64,000 bases of DNA, taken from Lacrimispora algidixylanolytica (GTDB lineage Bacteria; Bacillota; Clostridia; Lachnospirales; Lachnospiraceae). Of the stretch, positions 33,268 to 43,466 are shown piece after piece. A program made the position numbers and the translations under genes. Positions within the stretch are counted from its first letter, which is position 1; every line of letters starts with the position of its first letter. The DNA lies in the NCBI RefSeq assembly GCF_003609635.1, contig NZ_MCIA01000031.1, positions 1-64,000 of the forward strand. The letters are read 5' to 3'. The notes beneath the pieces were generated by a model that did not search any database, had not been told where the DNA came from, and worked only from the letters and a program-made list of their open reading frames with translations.

Positions 33268-34461
33268 TTAAACTCCCTCCTTCTCTTTTATTTTTGCAAT
33301 CAGCTTCGGGAGAATATCATAGAAATCGCCAACTAAACAGTAATGGGCTGATTTAAATATGGGTGCCTTTGGATCGTTATTGATTGCAAAAATGGTATCG
33401 GAATGATTCATGCCAGCCACAAACTGAATGGCACCGGAGACTCCACAGGTGATAATCAACTTCGGTCTAACCGTTCGACCACTTAAGCCAATCTGGTATT
33501 TTGCGTCCATCCAACCGGATTCAGCCATTGGTCTGGTACATGCCACCTGACCTCCTAAGAGATCCGCAAGTTCCCGAAGCATGTTGATATCCTCTTCTTT
33601 TTTTACACCTCTTCCAGCTACCACTAAAACATCAGAGTTTTCAATAAAGGTCTCTTTTGCTTTTGGTAAAATATCAATGACATCCACATGGGAGGAAAGC
33701 ATTTCCTGATCCATATCACAGTCTACGATTACTCCTGACTTTGATTCCGCGCGAGCAGGGGCATTCATGATTTTATAACGCACCGTAGCAATCTGGGGAC
33801 GGTGGTTTGGGGTCTTGATATGAGCCATGATATTGCCGCCAAAGGCGGGACGGATCTGGGATAAGTCTGAATTTTCATTCATCTCCAGTATGGTGCAGTC
33901 AGCAGTAAGCCCGGTTTTCATTCTAGCTGCTACTCTTGGTGCAAGCTGACGGCCTACGGTGGTTGCTCCTACTAAGATGGAGGATGGCTTTACTTTCTTG
34001 ATGAAATCTTCAAAGACTGCAGTATAGGGTTCTATCTTAAAGCGTGCCAACTCTTCTTTATCATATACAAAGACCTTGTCAGCTCCGTAATGAAGAATTT
34101 CCTCGCTCTTGTCTCGGATCTCATTTCCCATAAAAAGGACGTAAACCTCCTGCCCGGTAACGGCTGCCATCTCCTTTGCTTTTCCAATTAGCTCAAAGGT
34201 AACGGGATGAATGGTTCCATCTACATGGTCTGCGTAAACAGCAACGCCCTTCCATTCGTCTTTGTTGATTTCCGGCTTTTTCACATCTTCTACATATTCC
34301 ATTGCGCCCTCAGGACCCTTTTTAATGCAAAGGCGGCACATCTTACAGGCGGCATTTACAACAACCTTTCCATCCTGTTCTTCCAGTGCCCCAAAGGGAC
34401 AGATATTGATCAGTTCCTGATGATCAGGAATTCTCTCCTGATGTACGATTAATCTTGCCAT
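33268..34461 (-). CDS. lctC: Electron transfer flavoprotein alpha with N-terminal ferredoxin domain (LctC)
   Basis: A 397-residue protein. Residues 15-55 hold four cysteines (Cys21, 39, 42, 45; CKMCRLC plus ICPFGA), enough for one [4Fe-4S] cluster. Residues 70-260 are the ETF N-terminal domain and 270-390 the FAD-binding domain ([50 protein letters not shown]). The extra cluster distinguishes ETFs of the lactate dehydrogenase complex from those of butyryl-CoA dehydrogenase and is thought to be the ferredoxin docking site. Adjacent to lctB and lctD. Confidence 0.87.
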   Translation of the reverse strand: MARLIVHQERIPDHQELINICPFGALEEQDGKVVVNAACKMCRLCIKKGPEGAMEYVEDVKKPEINKDEWKGVAVYADHVDGTIHPVTFELIGKAKEMAAVTGQEVYVLFMGNEIRDKSEEILHYGADKVFVYDKEELARFKIEPYTAVFEDFIKKVKPSSILVGATTVGRQLAPRVAARMKTGLTADCTILEMNENSDLSQIRPAFGGNIMAHIKTPNHRPQIATVRYKIMNAPARAESKSGVIVDCDMDQEMLSSHVDVIDILPKAKETFIENSDVLVVAGRGVKKEEDINMLRELADLLGGQVACTRPMAESGWMDAKYQIGLSGRTVRPKLIITCGVSGAIQFVAGMNHSDTIFAINNDPKAPIFKSAHYCLVGDFYDILPKLIAKIKEKEGV

Positions 34462-34472
34462 AACTTCACCTC

Positions 34473-35261
34473 CTAAACAAATTTCAGTTCTTCAACCTTA
34501 TCAAACAGTTTTTTTGCAAGCATATCTCCAGAACCATTCCAAATTTCCTTTTTATCATTTGTCTCAGGAGGGAATATCTTCTGCACCTGGGTAGGTGATC
34601 CATTGAGACCATAATTCAGTTCGTCCTGATCCGTCATATCATCCAGTGTAAGGATCTGAATCTTTCTATCTTTTGTCTCCGTCTTTTTCACGTATGACGG
34701 AAGCCTTGGCTGAAAAATATCTTTATCCACTGCAAGTAAGCATGGGAATTTCACCTTTGCAACCTCTACTTCATCAGGAAGATCCATGTCAACCGTAATT
34801 CCATCTTCTTCAAACATGCGGATACTCACCACATTGGAAACACTAGGAAGGTTAAGCCACTCTGCGATTTCCGGACCTACCTGAGCGGTATCTCCATCTG
34901 TGGTCTGCTTACCACAAAGAATTAAATCATACTCTCCCATTGACTTAATTCCCTGAGCCAGGGTATAGCTGGTTGCAAGAACATCGGCTCCGCCAAAACG
35001 TCTGTCTGACAAAAGCGTCCCATGGTCTGCTCCCATGGAAAATGCCTCCTTGATCACCTGCATGGCCTGAGGAGGTCCCATGGATATGACATCAACCATA
35101 CCTCCTGTTTTCTCTTTGATCCGAAGAGCCGTTTCAATGGCATACAAATCATAGGGATTCATCTTTGATGCCGCTCCGTCTCTTTTTAATACTCCTGTTA
35201 CAGGATCCACTTCAACTTTATTGCTGTCAGGTACCTGCTTGATACAAACAAGAATTTTCAT
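34473..35261 (-). CDS. lctB: Electron transfer flavoprotein beta (LctB)
   Basis: A 262-residue EtfB: ILVCIKQVPDSNKVEVDPVT at the start, and the nucleotide-binding CGKQTTDGDTAQVGPEIAEWL, the conserved loop that in bifurcating ETFs binds FAD rather than AMP. It pairs with the ferredoxin-type alpha subunit. The start is taken as ATG at 35261, after AAGGAAG; an upstream in-frame extension would overlap the permease gene and lacks homology. Confidence 0.86.
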   Translation of the reverse strand: MKILVCIKQVPDSNKVEVDPVTGVLKRDGAASKMNPYDLYAIETALRIKEKTGGMVDVISMGPPQAMQVIKEAFSMGADHGTLLSDRRFGGADVLATSYTLAQGIKSMGEYDLILCGKQTTDGDTAQVGPEIAEWLNLPSVSNVVSIRMFEEDGITVDMDLPDEVEVAKVKFPCLLAVDKDIFQPRLPSYVKKTETKDRKIQILTLDDMTDQDELNYGLNGSPTQVQKIFPPETNDKKEIWNGSGDMLAKKLFDKVEELKFV

Positions 35262-35277
35262 GTTTTTTCTTCCTTTC

Positions 35278-36819
35278 TTAGTAAAACCAGCTTCCAAAAT
35301 ATGCAATGCAGCCGGCGATTATTATGAAAACAGCACTGTATTTTACTGTTTTATTTAAAACCTTGCTTTCACTGCCCAGTAAACCTGCTGCCGCTGCTCC
35401 AATGGCAATGCTCTGAGGAGATATGATCTTACCGATGGTGGCACCTACCGTGCTTGAGGATACTAACCAAACGGGATTTATGCCTAGATTAACGGCTGTC
35501 TGAGCCTGCAAACTTCCAAACAGGACGCTAGAAGAGGTGCCGCTGCCAGTTACAAATGCCCCCAGTGCCCCTACAAGAGGAGCGGTAAGAGGATAGAAAC
35601 TTCCTGTCAGTGACAGCATGGTTCCGGCAATGGCGGCTATCATTCCACTGTAGCCCATGATTTTGGACATAGTCATAATTGTAACAATGGTCAAAATTGT
35701 TTTCCACATCTGCTTTAAGGTACTTACAAACACCTTCCCCATAAGCTTAGCATCTGCGCCCTGTATCTTACCTCCTATGACTGCTGCTGCCCCAATCAAG
35801 AAACCAGGGGTAGCCAGCCAGACAAAGGTATATGGCTTAGCTCCTTCTCCTGTATAAATGTTCACTGACGTTTTAACGGCAGATAACAGATGATTGATCG
35901 AAGGAACCATCTTAGAGGTAAGGAGTAGGAATATAAAGATCAAGATGAAAGGCATCCAGGCCTTTGTTGCTTCCTTTGCCGTTATTTTATGTTCCCTCTC
36001 TGGGCCATTACTTTCAATCCTATACTTCGGATCCGTATCTTTAAACCATTTCTTTGATACCCCTATGGTGATGATCAAAGAACAGATGGAACCAATGATA
36101 ACTGGTAGCTCTGCTCCAAGAAAAGCTGCCGCAATCAGCTCTGGCGCCGCAAATGAAACACCTGCAACCAAGGCCAGGGGCCAGACCCCCTTAAGAGCCT
36201 TTACAGAAGATCCGATGATGCAAACCATTACAAAAGGTGCAATCAAGATAAAGGGTGTCAACTGAAGGGCTGTTGCAAAAGCTACTTCCCCACTCTTTAG
36301 CCCTGCAATCTGGGCAACGGTAACCGTGGGAATTCCTACAGAGCCAAAGGCAGTAGGCGATGCATTTGCCACCAGACATGCTACGGTTACTGCAACCGGC
36401 GGAAACCCCATACCGCATAACATGCTGGCTGGAATTGCAATGGCAGTACCAAAGCCTGCCATACCTTCCATAAAACCTCCGAAACACCAACCAATGATCA
36501 GAAGCAAAATTCGCTTATCCCTGGATACCCCAGCCAGGATTTCTTTGATGCAGTCCATGCTTCCGGTGGCGATGCAAAGGTTATAGGTAAAGATAGCTGC
36601 AATAATTACAATACTAATTGGCCACAGTGCAAGTGCGACCCCCTCTAACCCCCCGGTTATGCACTCCAACAACGGCATTTTCCAGTAAGACATGGCTAAT
36701 ACAATTGCTATCACCAGTGCAATGGGACAGGCTTTTAATGCGGGAAGCTTTAAGAGGCTCAAGGCTACCATGAGCCATAAAATAGGTGATAATGCCATAA
36801 GAAAGATAATAATATTCAT
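35278..36819 (-). CDS. lctP: L-lactate permease (LctP/LldP family)
   Basis: A 513-residue integral membrane protein with 12 or more hydrophobic segments. The opening (FLMALSPILWLMVALSLLKL), FMEGMAGFGTAIAIPASML and VTGSGTSSSVLFGSLQ are landmarks of the LctP lactate:H+ symporter family. It lies inside the array between two ETF pairs and 16 bases before lctB, so lactate or another 2-hydroxy acid is the obvious substrate. ATG at 36819 follows GGAGGGG. Confidence 0.87.
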   Translation of the reverse strand: MNIIIFLMALSPILWLMVALSLLKLPALKACPIALVIAIVLAMSYWKMPLLECITGGLEGVALALWPISIVIIAAIFTYNLCIATGSMDCIKEILAGVSRDKRILLLIIGWCFGGFMEGMAGFGTAIAIPASMLCGMGFPPVAVTVACLVANASPTAFGSVGIPTVTVAQIAGLKSGEVAFATALQLTPFILIAPFVMVCIIGSSVKALKGVWPLALVAGVSFAAPELIAAAFLGAELPVIIGSICSLIITIGVSKKWFKDTDPKYRIESNGPEREHKITAKEATKAWMPFILIFIFLLLTSKMVPSINHLLSAVKTSVNIYTGEGAKPYTFVWLATPGFLIGAAAVIGGKIQGADAKLMGKVFVSTLKQMWKTILTIVTIMTMSKIMGYSGMIAAIAGTMLSLTGSFYPLTAPLVGALGAFVTGSGTSSSVLFGSLQAQTAVNLGINPVWLVSSSTVGATIGKIISPQSIAIGAAAAGLLGSESKVLNKTVKYSAVFIIIAGCIAYFGSWFY

Positions 36820-36853
36820 AACCGACCCCTCCATACATCTTTCACGGTTCTTC

Positions 36854-37837
36854 TTATAATGACTGAATTTTCTTAATTTCCTCTATTAAAAGAGGAACCA
36901 CTTTAACAACATCACCTACAATCCCTACGTCCGCAATATCAAAGATAGGAGCGTCTTCATCCTTATTGACTGCTACGATGTATCCGGAACCAATCATTCC
37001 TGACACATGCTGGGTTGCCCCTGAGATTCCACAGGCAATATATAGCTTTGGAGCCACTATTTTTCCTGACTGCCCTACTTGATGGGAACGAGGCACCCAT
37101 TCCGCCTCGATTGCCGGCCTTGTTGCCCCCACAACACCATGACAGGCCAAAGCAAGTTCTTCCACAAGCCTAAAGTTCTCTTTATTTCCCATTCCTCGTC
37201 CGCCGGAAACGATGACTTGCGCTTCCTCCAGATTAACCGTTTCTGCCATTTCATTAACTACTTCAACAATTTTTGCTCGGACAGTATTTTCTACACCCAC
37301 CTGCTCTTTAATGATTTCGCCAGTTCTTTCCACCACTAGTTCCTTTTCAAACGCACCGGACCGGACGGCCGCAACGGCAGGTGTCCCCTTTATCACAAGA
37401 TCATTTAAAACCGTTCCTCCATAAACCGGGCAGGTGAAGACAAAGTTCCCATCTTTGTCTGTGATTTCCATGACATCCACTGCACAACCTGTGGTTAGGT
37501 TCCCTGCGACCAGGGGAAGAATATCTTTTCCCACAAGGGTTCCTGCAGAAAGGATTAGGGAGGGCTTATATTTCTCCGCCAGCCTCGTGAGAATGGCCTC
37601 ATAGACCTCCATCTCATAATTGTCCTTTGTTACAAGGATAACTTTGTCTGCTCCTGCCATGATGGCGGTATTGGCTGCATGTTCCAGATTACTGCCAATT
37701 AAGACGGCAATTACCTCTTCGCCCCTGGCTGCCGCCAGTTTATGGGCCTTTGTCAGTATCTCCAGTCCACCGTTTAAAGGAGTATCAGAAACGGTCTCAA
37801 CATAAACCATAATATTTTTTGCATCTGAATGACTCAT
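36854..37837 (-). CDS. etfA: Electron transfer flavoprotein alpha of the acyl-CoA dehydrogenase
   Basis: A 327-residue EtfA without the ferredoxin extension found in the second copy. Seen: [20 protein letters not shown], then [35 protein letters not shown] and [20 protein letters not shown], the FAD-binding sequence. It pairs with the etfB gene 12 bases upstream and with the acyl-CoA dehydrogenase before that, the usual bcd-etfB-etfA order of clostridial butyrate operons. This complex couples crotonyl-CoA reduction to ferredoxin reduction by NADH. Confidence 0.87.
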   Translation of the reverse strand: MSHSDAKNIMVYVETVSDTPLNGGLEILTKAHKLAAARGEEVIAVLIGSNLEHAANTAIMAGADKVILVTKDNYEMEVYEAILTRLAEKYKPSLILSAGTLVGKDILPLVAGNLTTGCAVDVMEITDKDGNFVFTCPVYGGTVLNDLVIKGTPAVAAVRSGAFEKELVVERTGEIIKEQVGVENTVRAKIVEVVNEMAETVNLEEAQVIVSGGRGMGNKENFRLVEELALACHGVVGATRPAIEAEWVPRSHQVGQSGKIVAPKLYIACGISGATQHVSGMIGSGYIVAVNKDEDAPIFDIADVGIVGDVVKVVPLLIEEIKKIQSL

Positions 37838-37849
37838 CTTCTCTTCCTC

Positions 37850-38626
37850 CTAAAAAACCTTGGCTGCCGTCATAACAGACATTGCCTGTGCAACTACTTC
37901 CTGTTCGTTATCCGCTTTCAGCTTAATACCTGCTACCCGCTTTGCCGGCTCAAATACCCGGATCACCTCCAGCATACTGCTTACTTCCTCGGAAGGTGAC
38001 AACTCCTTTATCTCCTTTTTCCTGGCAGCCATCTTACTTTTGATGGTGGGATATCTGGGATCGTAATCAGGTTTTTGAACGGTGACAACACAGGGAGTTT
38101 TTGCTTCTATGCTGCGATAGCCTTCCTCTGTTTCCTGTTTTATCCTCATGATGCCATCCATTGGCTCCACTTTAATGATATTGGTTGCCACTGGAAGACG
38201 AAGCTTACTTGCCAAAAGGAGGCCCACCTGGCTGGAAGCATAATCCGTAGATTCCTTTCCGCAGAGAATCAGATCAAATTTGGTTTCTAACTCCCCTTCT
38301 ATGTCATGAACCGCCTTTTTTAAGATATTTGCGATTCCACATGGGTCCAAGGACTCAGACTTTTCATGTTTCACCAGATAAGCGTGATCTGCGCCTACTG
38401 CCAGACAGTTTTTGAGGGAATTCTTCACCTCATCATTCCCCACGGAAACCACTGTAATCTCACCGCCAAACGTTTCTTTTAACCTGGCTGCCATCTCAAG
38501 GGCATAGGTATCGAACGCATTCACCACTGGTGTTACACCTATAAGAGCTGGTTCTTTTGTGCCTAGATCCAAGGAAATCTCCACGGAATCATCAGGCACC
38601 TGCTTGATACAAACTAACATTTCCAT
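37850..38626 (-). CDS. etfB: Electron transfer flavoprotein beta of the acyl-CoA dehydrogenase
   Basis: A 258-residue EtfB: MLVCIKQVPDDSVEISLDLG, the conserved DTYALEMAARLKE, and LCGKESTDYASSQVGLLLA at the second flavin site. It starts with ATG at 38626, 10 bases after GGAG; a GTG 9 bases upstream abuts the ribosome binding site and is unlikely. Part of the Bcd-EtfAB complex. Confidence 0.86.
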   Translation of the reverse strand: MEMLVCIKQVPDDSVEISLDLGTKEPALIGVTPVVNAFDTYALEMAARLKETFGGEITVVSVGNDEVKNSLKNCLAVGADHAYLVKHEKSESLDPCGIANILKKAVHDIEGELETKFDLILCGKESTDYASSQVGLLLASKLRLPVATNIIKVEPMDGIMRIKQETEEGYRSIEAKTPCVVTVQKPDYDPRYPTIKSKMAARKKEIKELSPSEEVSSMLEVIRVFEPAKRVAGIKLKADNEQEVVAQAMSVMTAAKVF

Positions 38627-38644
38627 GCTTTGCACGCTCCTTCT

Positions 38645-39781
38645 TTATCTTCCAATGACGTTGTTCGCAACAACCATTCTCTGGATTTCGTTGGTTCCCT
38701 CAAAGATTTGGAATATCTTTGCATCTCGTAACAGCTTTTCAACGGGATATTCCCGGCTGTATCCGTATCCACCAAACACCTGAATGGCCTCGGAGGCCAC
38801 TTCCATGGCAATGTCTGAGGCATAGCACTTTGCAACGGCAGATTCCGTGGTATAGGAAAGTCCCATATCCATACGGGTCAATGCATGAGCTACCATCTGA
38901 CGGGCGGTCTCAGTCTTAATATGCATATCAGCAACCTTAAACTGCAACGCCTGATTCTTAATGACAGGCTTACCAAACTGGATTCTCTCTTTCCCGTATG
39001 TAACTGCCTCATCAATGCCTCTCTGGGCAATGCCTGCTGCAATACAGCCCATCCAGGTTCTTGCCTGATCCAAGGTTTTCATGGCAATGGAAAATCCTTT
39101 TCCTTCTTCCCCAATTAAGTTGGAAGCTGGTATTCTTAAGTCCTCCATCACTACATCACAGGTGTTGGAGGTTCTGATTCCCATTTTGTCTTCTTCTTTT
39201 CCGGTACTAAGCCCTGGAGTACCAGCTTCTACAAGAAACATAGACATTCCTTTTACCCCAATGGTCTTATCTGTCATTGCTGTGACACAGTAAAAGGAGG
39301 CCACCTCTCCATTAGTGATGAAGCATTTTCTTCCATTTAATATGTACTCATCTCCATCTTTGACTGCTGTTGTCTTACCTGCACCAGCATCGGAGCCTGC
39401 TCCTGGTTCGGTGAGACAAAAGGCACCAAGGCCTCCCTCTAAAACCAACTCACACACCCGTTCCTTCTGCTCCTTACTTCCAGCAATCAATACTGGCTTT
39501 AAGGCAAGACCACTGGCGGAAATCGTGGTAGCAAACCCGGCATCTGCAATTGCCATCTGCTCAATCAGAGCTGCCACATCCACACGATTTAATCCTGGTC
39601 CTCCGTATTCCTCTGGAACCTCAAGTGCCTGATATCCCTGCTCAAACGCCTTTTCGTAAATATTCTTTGGCCAGTCCCCAGAAGCGTCGTATTCCTTACA
39701 TTGTTCCTTTACTTCTTTCTCGCAAAAGGTCTTAACATCCTGCAATAAGTCCTGTGCTTCCTCTGATATCAAATATGCCAT
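38645..39781 (-). CDS. bcd: Short-chain acyl-CoA dehydrogenase (butyryl-CoA dehydrogenase)
   Basis: A 378-residue acyl-CoA dehydrogenase. Seen: GAFCLTEPGAGSDAGAGKTT (FAD/substrate loop), CFITNGEVASFY, and the C-terminal QVFGGYGYSREYPVEKLLRD with FEGTNEIQRM; the catalytic Glu is expected in the FEGTNEI segment region. Reduces crotonyl-CoA to butyryl-CoA with electrons from the EtfBA pair encoded directly downstream. Within the same array lie thiolase, crotonase and 3-hydroxybutyryl-CoA dehydrogenase, which make its substrate. AGGAGG before the ATG. Confidence 0.85.
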   Translation of the reverse strand: MAYLISEEAQDLLQDVKTFCEKEVKEQCKEYDASGDWPKNIYEKAFEQGYQALEVPEEYGGPGLNRVDVAALIEQMAIADAGFATTISASGLALKPVLIAGSKEQKERVCELVLEGGLGAFCLTEPGAGSDAGAGKTTAVKDGDEYILNGRKCFITNGEVASFYCVTAMTDKTIGVKGMSMFLVEAGTPGLSTGKEEDKMGIRTSNTCDVVMEDLRIPASNLIGEEGKGFSIAMKTLDQARTWMGCIAAGIAQRGIDEAVTYGKERIQFGKPVIKNQALQFKVADMHIKTETARQMVAHALTRMDMGLSYTTESAVAKCYASDIAMEVASEAIQVFGGYGYSREYPVEKLLRDAKIFQIFEGTNEIQRMVVANNVIGR

Positions 39782-39808
39782 TTTCTTCGCCTCCTGATGA
39801 TTTTCTAT

Positions 39809-41236
39809 TTAAAGCTTGTAGCAGATTTTACCTGGGTTGAGTATCATCTTTGGATCAAATACTTCTTTAATCCCCTTCATCAAACGCATACTTGTTTCCC
39901 CTGCAAAAGCGGCAAGATATTCCATTTTACCGGAACCAATGCCATGCTCTCCTGATATCAGGCCACCGCATTCGGCTGCTTTTTTATAGATAATATCCAT
40001 AAATTCAGCTACCTGCCGTTTGAATTCCTCTTCTTCCATCTCATTGGCACAGGCATAGATGTGGAGATTGCCATCTCCTGCGTGACCAAAGCTTTTGATG
40101 GCAAAATCGTACTGGTCTTCCAATGATTTTACAAAAGATAGATAGGTTGGAATCTGATTAACCGGAACCACCACGTCACACTCATCCAAAAGCTTTGTTT
40201 CTGCCTCAATGGCTTCTAAGAAGGTGCTTCTTGCCTCCCAGGCATCCTTTTTTTTCACAGGCGTATCTGCCACCAGTACGTCTACAGCACCTTCCTCCAA
40301 TACCACCTCTGCCGCCTGCTCAGATAGTTCTTCTAAAAGATCCATTCGATCACCGTCAAAGGTAATGAGTAAGTAAGCGCCAATATTCACGCCCTCCACT
40401 TCTTTTGGAAAGACATTTTTCCCAAGGTACCGCTCAGAAGAAAGGACAATTTCCTTTTCCATGAATTCCAGTGCCTGAGGCTTTAGTCCTGCCATAAATA
40501 TTTTAGGTACGGCTCCGATGCAGTCTTTGAGATTTTCAAAGGGAACGATAAGGCTTATGGTCTCTTTTGGGGCTGGAATCACTTTAAGGGTTAGTTCGGT
40601 TATAATTCCCAAAGTCCCCTCTGAACCAATCATAAGATGAATCAGACTGTAACCCGTAGAGGTCTTTGATACCGATGCACCAAGATGAATAATTTCTCCG
40701 GTAGGAAGCACTACGGTCATGGCCCTAACATAGTCTCTGGTGCAGCCATATTTGACCGCCCGCATACCGCCCGCATTGGTTGAGACATTTCCTCCCAAGG
40801 TTGCAAACTTCTCTCCTGGATCTGGTGGATATAAAAGTCCCTGATTCTTGGCATCCTCTGCAAGCGTATTTAACAGTACGCCTGGCTCCACCCTGACAAC
40901 AAAGTTCTCCATGTCATAATCAAGAATCTTGTTCATCTTGCTCATGTCAATTAGTACCCCACCGTGAAGGGCCACAGCTGCCCCTGTAAGTCCGGTTCCT
41001 GCCCCTCTTGGAATCACTGGTATGTTGTTTTCAAAACACAGTTTTACAATGGCAGCAATGTCCTCTGTGTTGGTTGCTTCAATCACGACTTCCGGAATTC
41101 CTTTTCCATATATGGGCATCTCATCATGAAAATAATCCTCGTTGATCTCTTCTTTTTCATGGACTTTCCCAGGTATGATTTTTTTGAACTCCTGTATCAA
41201 TTGTGGAGTGACTTTGTTGTAAATCACTTCTTCCAT
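39809..41236 (-). CDS. Second GlcD-type FAD-linked oxidase, 2-hydroxyacid dehydrogenase
   Basis: A 475-residue paralogue of the LctD protein at the end of the array. FAD domain: [20 protein letters not shown] and DPGEKFATLGGNVSTNAGGM; metal-site segment [13 protein letters not shown]; end SGEHGIGSGKMEYL. It follows larA and precedes bcd, so it could supply electrons from a 2-hydroxy acid directly to the Bcd-associated ETF, or handle the opposite stereoisomer from LctD. No ferredoxin-type ETF is next to it. Specificity (lactate, glycolate, 2-hydroxyglutarate) cannot be read from sequence. Confidence 0.78.
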   Translation of the reverse strand: MEEVIYNKVTPQLIQEFKKIIPGKVHEKEEINEDYFHDEMPIYGKGIPEVVIEATNTEDIAAIVKLCFENNIPVIPRGAGTGLTGAAVALHGGVLIDMSKMNKILDYDMENFVVRVEPGVLLNTLAEDAKNQGLLYPPDPGEKFATLGGNVSTNAGGMRAVKYGCTRDYVRAMTVVLPTGEIIHLGASVSKTSTGYSLIHLMIGSEGTLGIITELTLKVIPAPKETISLIVPFENLKDCIGAVPKIFMAGLKPQALEFMEKEIVLSSERYLGKNVFPKEVEGVNIGAYLLITFDGDRMDLLEELSEQAAEVVLEEGAVDVLVADTPVKKKDAWEARSTFLEAIEAETKLLDECDVVVPVNQIPTYLSFVKSLEDQYDFAIKSFGHAGDGNLHIYACANEMEEEEFKRQVAEFMDIIYKKAAECGGLISGEHGIGSGKMEYLAAFAGETSMRLMKGIKEVFDPKMILNPGKICYKL

Positions 41237-41260
41237 CTTTATTTCCTCCTTTACTGAAAT

Positions 41261-42556
41261 CTACGATTGCCTGTTGTTTCTGACGATGACGGAGACTCCA
41301 TCTGGAATTACAGTTATCTTTCCGTCAGTTTTATTTAGATAATCATCTGCCATGGAAATTGCCTCCTCCACGGTATCTGCATAATCCATCTGCATATCAC
41401 AAACCATTTCCTTCGGTGCTTTTGTCACCATAATGACCTTATGCTTTAATAGGATTCGACACAAAATCTGTGACTCCCACTGATCCGGTACGGTTTTATC
41501 CCTAGGGGTATCAAGGAAACGCCTCATAATTGCATTCTTATCTTCTCCCCCTGCAAATGTATCATATAGAGATTCTCCTCCATGGCCGTCCATACAGCTT
41601 GATACCATGATGATGACACCTCCGGGATTGCAGGTTGCCTCCGCAGCCGTCATGCCTTTTACCGATTGATATATATTTTGATCCAAGGGATAACCGCCGT
41701 TTGTAGAGATGACGATATCGGAAGGAATGGCATCCACGCCAGAAAGTGTGTCCACAAATCTACAGCCTTCCTTATGTGCCTCATCAAAATGACCTGCATA
41801 CGCCTTTATGACCTTCTTATTTTCATCCAGCACCACATTAACGATAAACGCCAGTTTTGCCTTCTTTGCGGCATAAATCATATCTCTATGTATGGGATTG
41901 CCCTCCAAAATACCGGTTCTGGCATACTCACTGTCAATAAACTCAGAACAATGGTTTGCCATGACCGTCTCACCACTTGAGACTCCTGGAAGCACGCTTT
42001 TTCTTCCCCCGGAAAAACCTGCGAAGAAATGGGGCTCAATAAACCCTTCCGAAATAAGAAGGTCTGCCTCTGCTGCAATCCGATGAATCAAGAACTTTCC
42101 ACCAGAAGGGAGGGTGTCTAGAAAGACCATATCCTCATCCTTTTGACTTTCATGTATCACAAAGTGGATATCTGTCCTGTCAACGATTTCCTGCCCGAAC
42201 TTATCAATTAACTCACCCCTTGTGGTTGGTCTGTGAAATCCGGTGGCAATGAGAATCGTAAGCTGTGCTTCTGGATTGCCCTCCTTGATTTCCTCTATCA
42301 TAGCAGGTGCTATGACCTTACTTGGAACCGGGCGGGTATGGTCACTTGCAATTAAGACTATGTTTTTCTTTCCCTTCACTAATTCCTTAAGCCTTTTAGA
42401 ATGAATGGGCTGTTCCATGGCTCTGCGGACAATAGCTTCTTCCTCCCCGTCTGCCTTATAACTGTGAGCACCTGACAATAAAATTCCATTTAATCTGTTA
42501 TCAGGAATGGACTCGCTGATGTTTCCCCTTCCAAAGGGTAGCTTAATAACCGCCAT
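41261..42556 (-). CDS. larA: LarA-family nickel-dependent 2-hydroxyacid racemase
   Basis: A 431-residue LarA protein. The signatures IASDHTRPVPSKVI, LIATGFHRPTTR, FVIHESQKDEDM and EPHFFAGFSGGRKSVLPG contain the His and Lys residues that bind the nickel-pincer nucleotide. The family interconverts D- and L-lactate, but members are known that act on malate, phenyllactate, 2-hydroxyglutarate and other 2-hydroxy acids. Position between a GlcD-type oxidase and the butyrate genes, with a lactate permease in the array, favours lactate. The cofactor-making genes larB, larC and larE are not in this window. Confidence 0.83.
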   Translation of the reverse strand: MAVIKLPFGRGNISESIPDNRLNGILLSGAHSYKADGEEEAIVRRAMEQPIHSKRLKELVKGKKNIVLIASDHTRPVPSKVIAPAMIEEIKEGNPEAQLTILIATGFHRPTTRGELIDKFGQEIVDRTDIHFVIHESQKDEDMVFLDTLPSGGKFLIHRIAAEADLLISEGFIEPHFFAGFSGGRKSVLPGVSSGETVMANHCSEFIDSEYARTGILEGNPIHRDMIYAAKKAKLAFIVNVVLDENKKVIKAYAGHFDEAHKEGCRFVDTLSGVDAIPSDIVISTNGGYPLDQNIYQSVKGMTAAEATCNPGGVIIMVSSCMDGHGGESLYDTFAGGEDKNAIMRRFLDTPRDKTVPDQWESQILCRILLKHKVIMVTKAPKEMVCDMQMDYADTVEEAISMADDYLNKTDGKITVIPDGVSVIVRNNRQS

Positions 42557-42579
42557 TCGTTTTACCTCCTTTTACGTTC

Positions 42580-43419
42580 TTAACCTTTGTATTGATAAAA
42601 GCCACTTCCTGTTTTTTGTCCCAGCTTTCCGCCTCTTACCATCTTTTTTAAGAGGGGATGCGGACGATATTTGGGGTCTCCTGTTTCGGAGTAAAGAACT
42701 TCCATAATCGCCATTACCACATCAAGTCCAATTAAGTCCCCCAATTCCAATGGGCCCATGGGATGGTTGGCTCCAAGCTTCATTGCACTGTCAATTCCCT
42801 CTGGGTCTGCAACGCCCTCTGCAAAGATACCAATGCCTTCATTGATCATGGGTATGAGTATTCTGTTTACAACAAAACCAGCGGCTTCTTCTACCTGCAC
42901 TGGAACCTTTCCGATATCAGTTGCGATTCTTTTTATCTCCTTCACCATATCAGAAGGGGTATTAAGCCCTGCAATTACTTCCACCAATTTCATGACTGGT
43001 GCTGGATTAAAAAAGTGCATTCCTGCTACTGGACGATCAAGACCGGCTCCAAGTTGTGTAATGGAAAGAGAAGAAGTGTTGCTTACAAACATGCAATCTT
43101 CTCTGCAAATCCCCTGAAGTTTTTGAAAGGTATGCTTTTTTATTTCCATATTTTCTATGGCTGCTTCAATCACCAGATCGCAGTCGAGACAGATGTCAAT
43201 GACTCCTGTTTTGATTTTGGTCAAAAGCTCATCTGCTTCTTCCTTTGTTACCTTTCCTTTTAAGATCCTGCGTTCCAACCCTATTTCAATCTTTTTCTTT
43301 CCATTGGCGGCAAATTCCTCATTAATATCACACAGACAGACTTCATATCCCTTTGACTGGGCAAATGCCTGGGCGATTCCTGATCCCATAGTTCCTGCAC
43401 CGATAATGCCTACTTTCAT
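42580..43419 (-). CDS. hbd: 3-hydroxybutyryl-CoA dehydrogenase
   Basis: A 279-residue enzyme. The Rossmann motif [17 protein letters not shown] opens the protein; [12 protein letters not shown] and [18 protein letters not shown] contain the catalytic His and substrate-binding residues; [17 protein letters not shown] starts the dimerisation domain. Interconverts acetoacetyl-CoA and (S)-3-hydroxybutyryl-CoA with NAD(P)H. It lies between crotonase and larA in the butyrate array. ATG after AAAGGAGG. Confidence 0.9.
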   Translation of the reverse strand: MKVGIIGAGTMGSGIAQAFAQSKGYEVCLCDINEEFAANGKKKIEIGLERRILKGKVTKEEADELLTKIKTGVIDICLDCDLVIEAAIENMEIKKHTFQKLQGICREDCMFVSNTSSLSITQLGAGLDRPVAGMHFFNPAPVMKLVEVIAGLNTPSDMVKEIKRIATDIGKVPVQVEEAAGFVVNRILIPMINEGIGIFAEGVADPEGIDSAMKLGANHPMGPLELGDLIGLDVVMAIMEVLYSETGDPKYRPHPLLKKMVRGGKLGQKTGSGFYQYKG

Positions 43420-43466
43420 CTCATATACCTCCTTTTACCCCTACCTATTAGGGCAATGCCCTTAGC

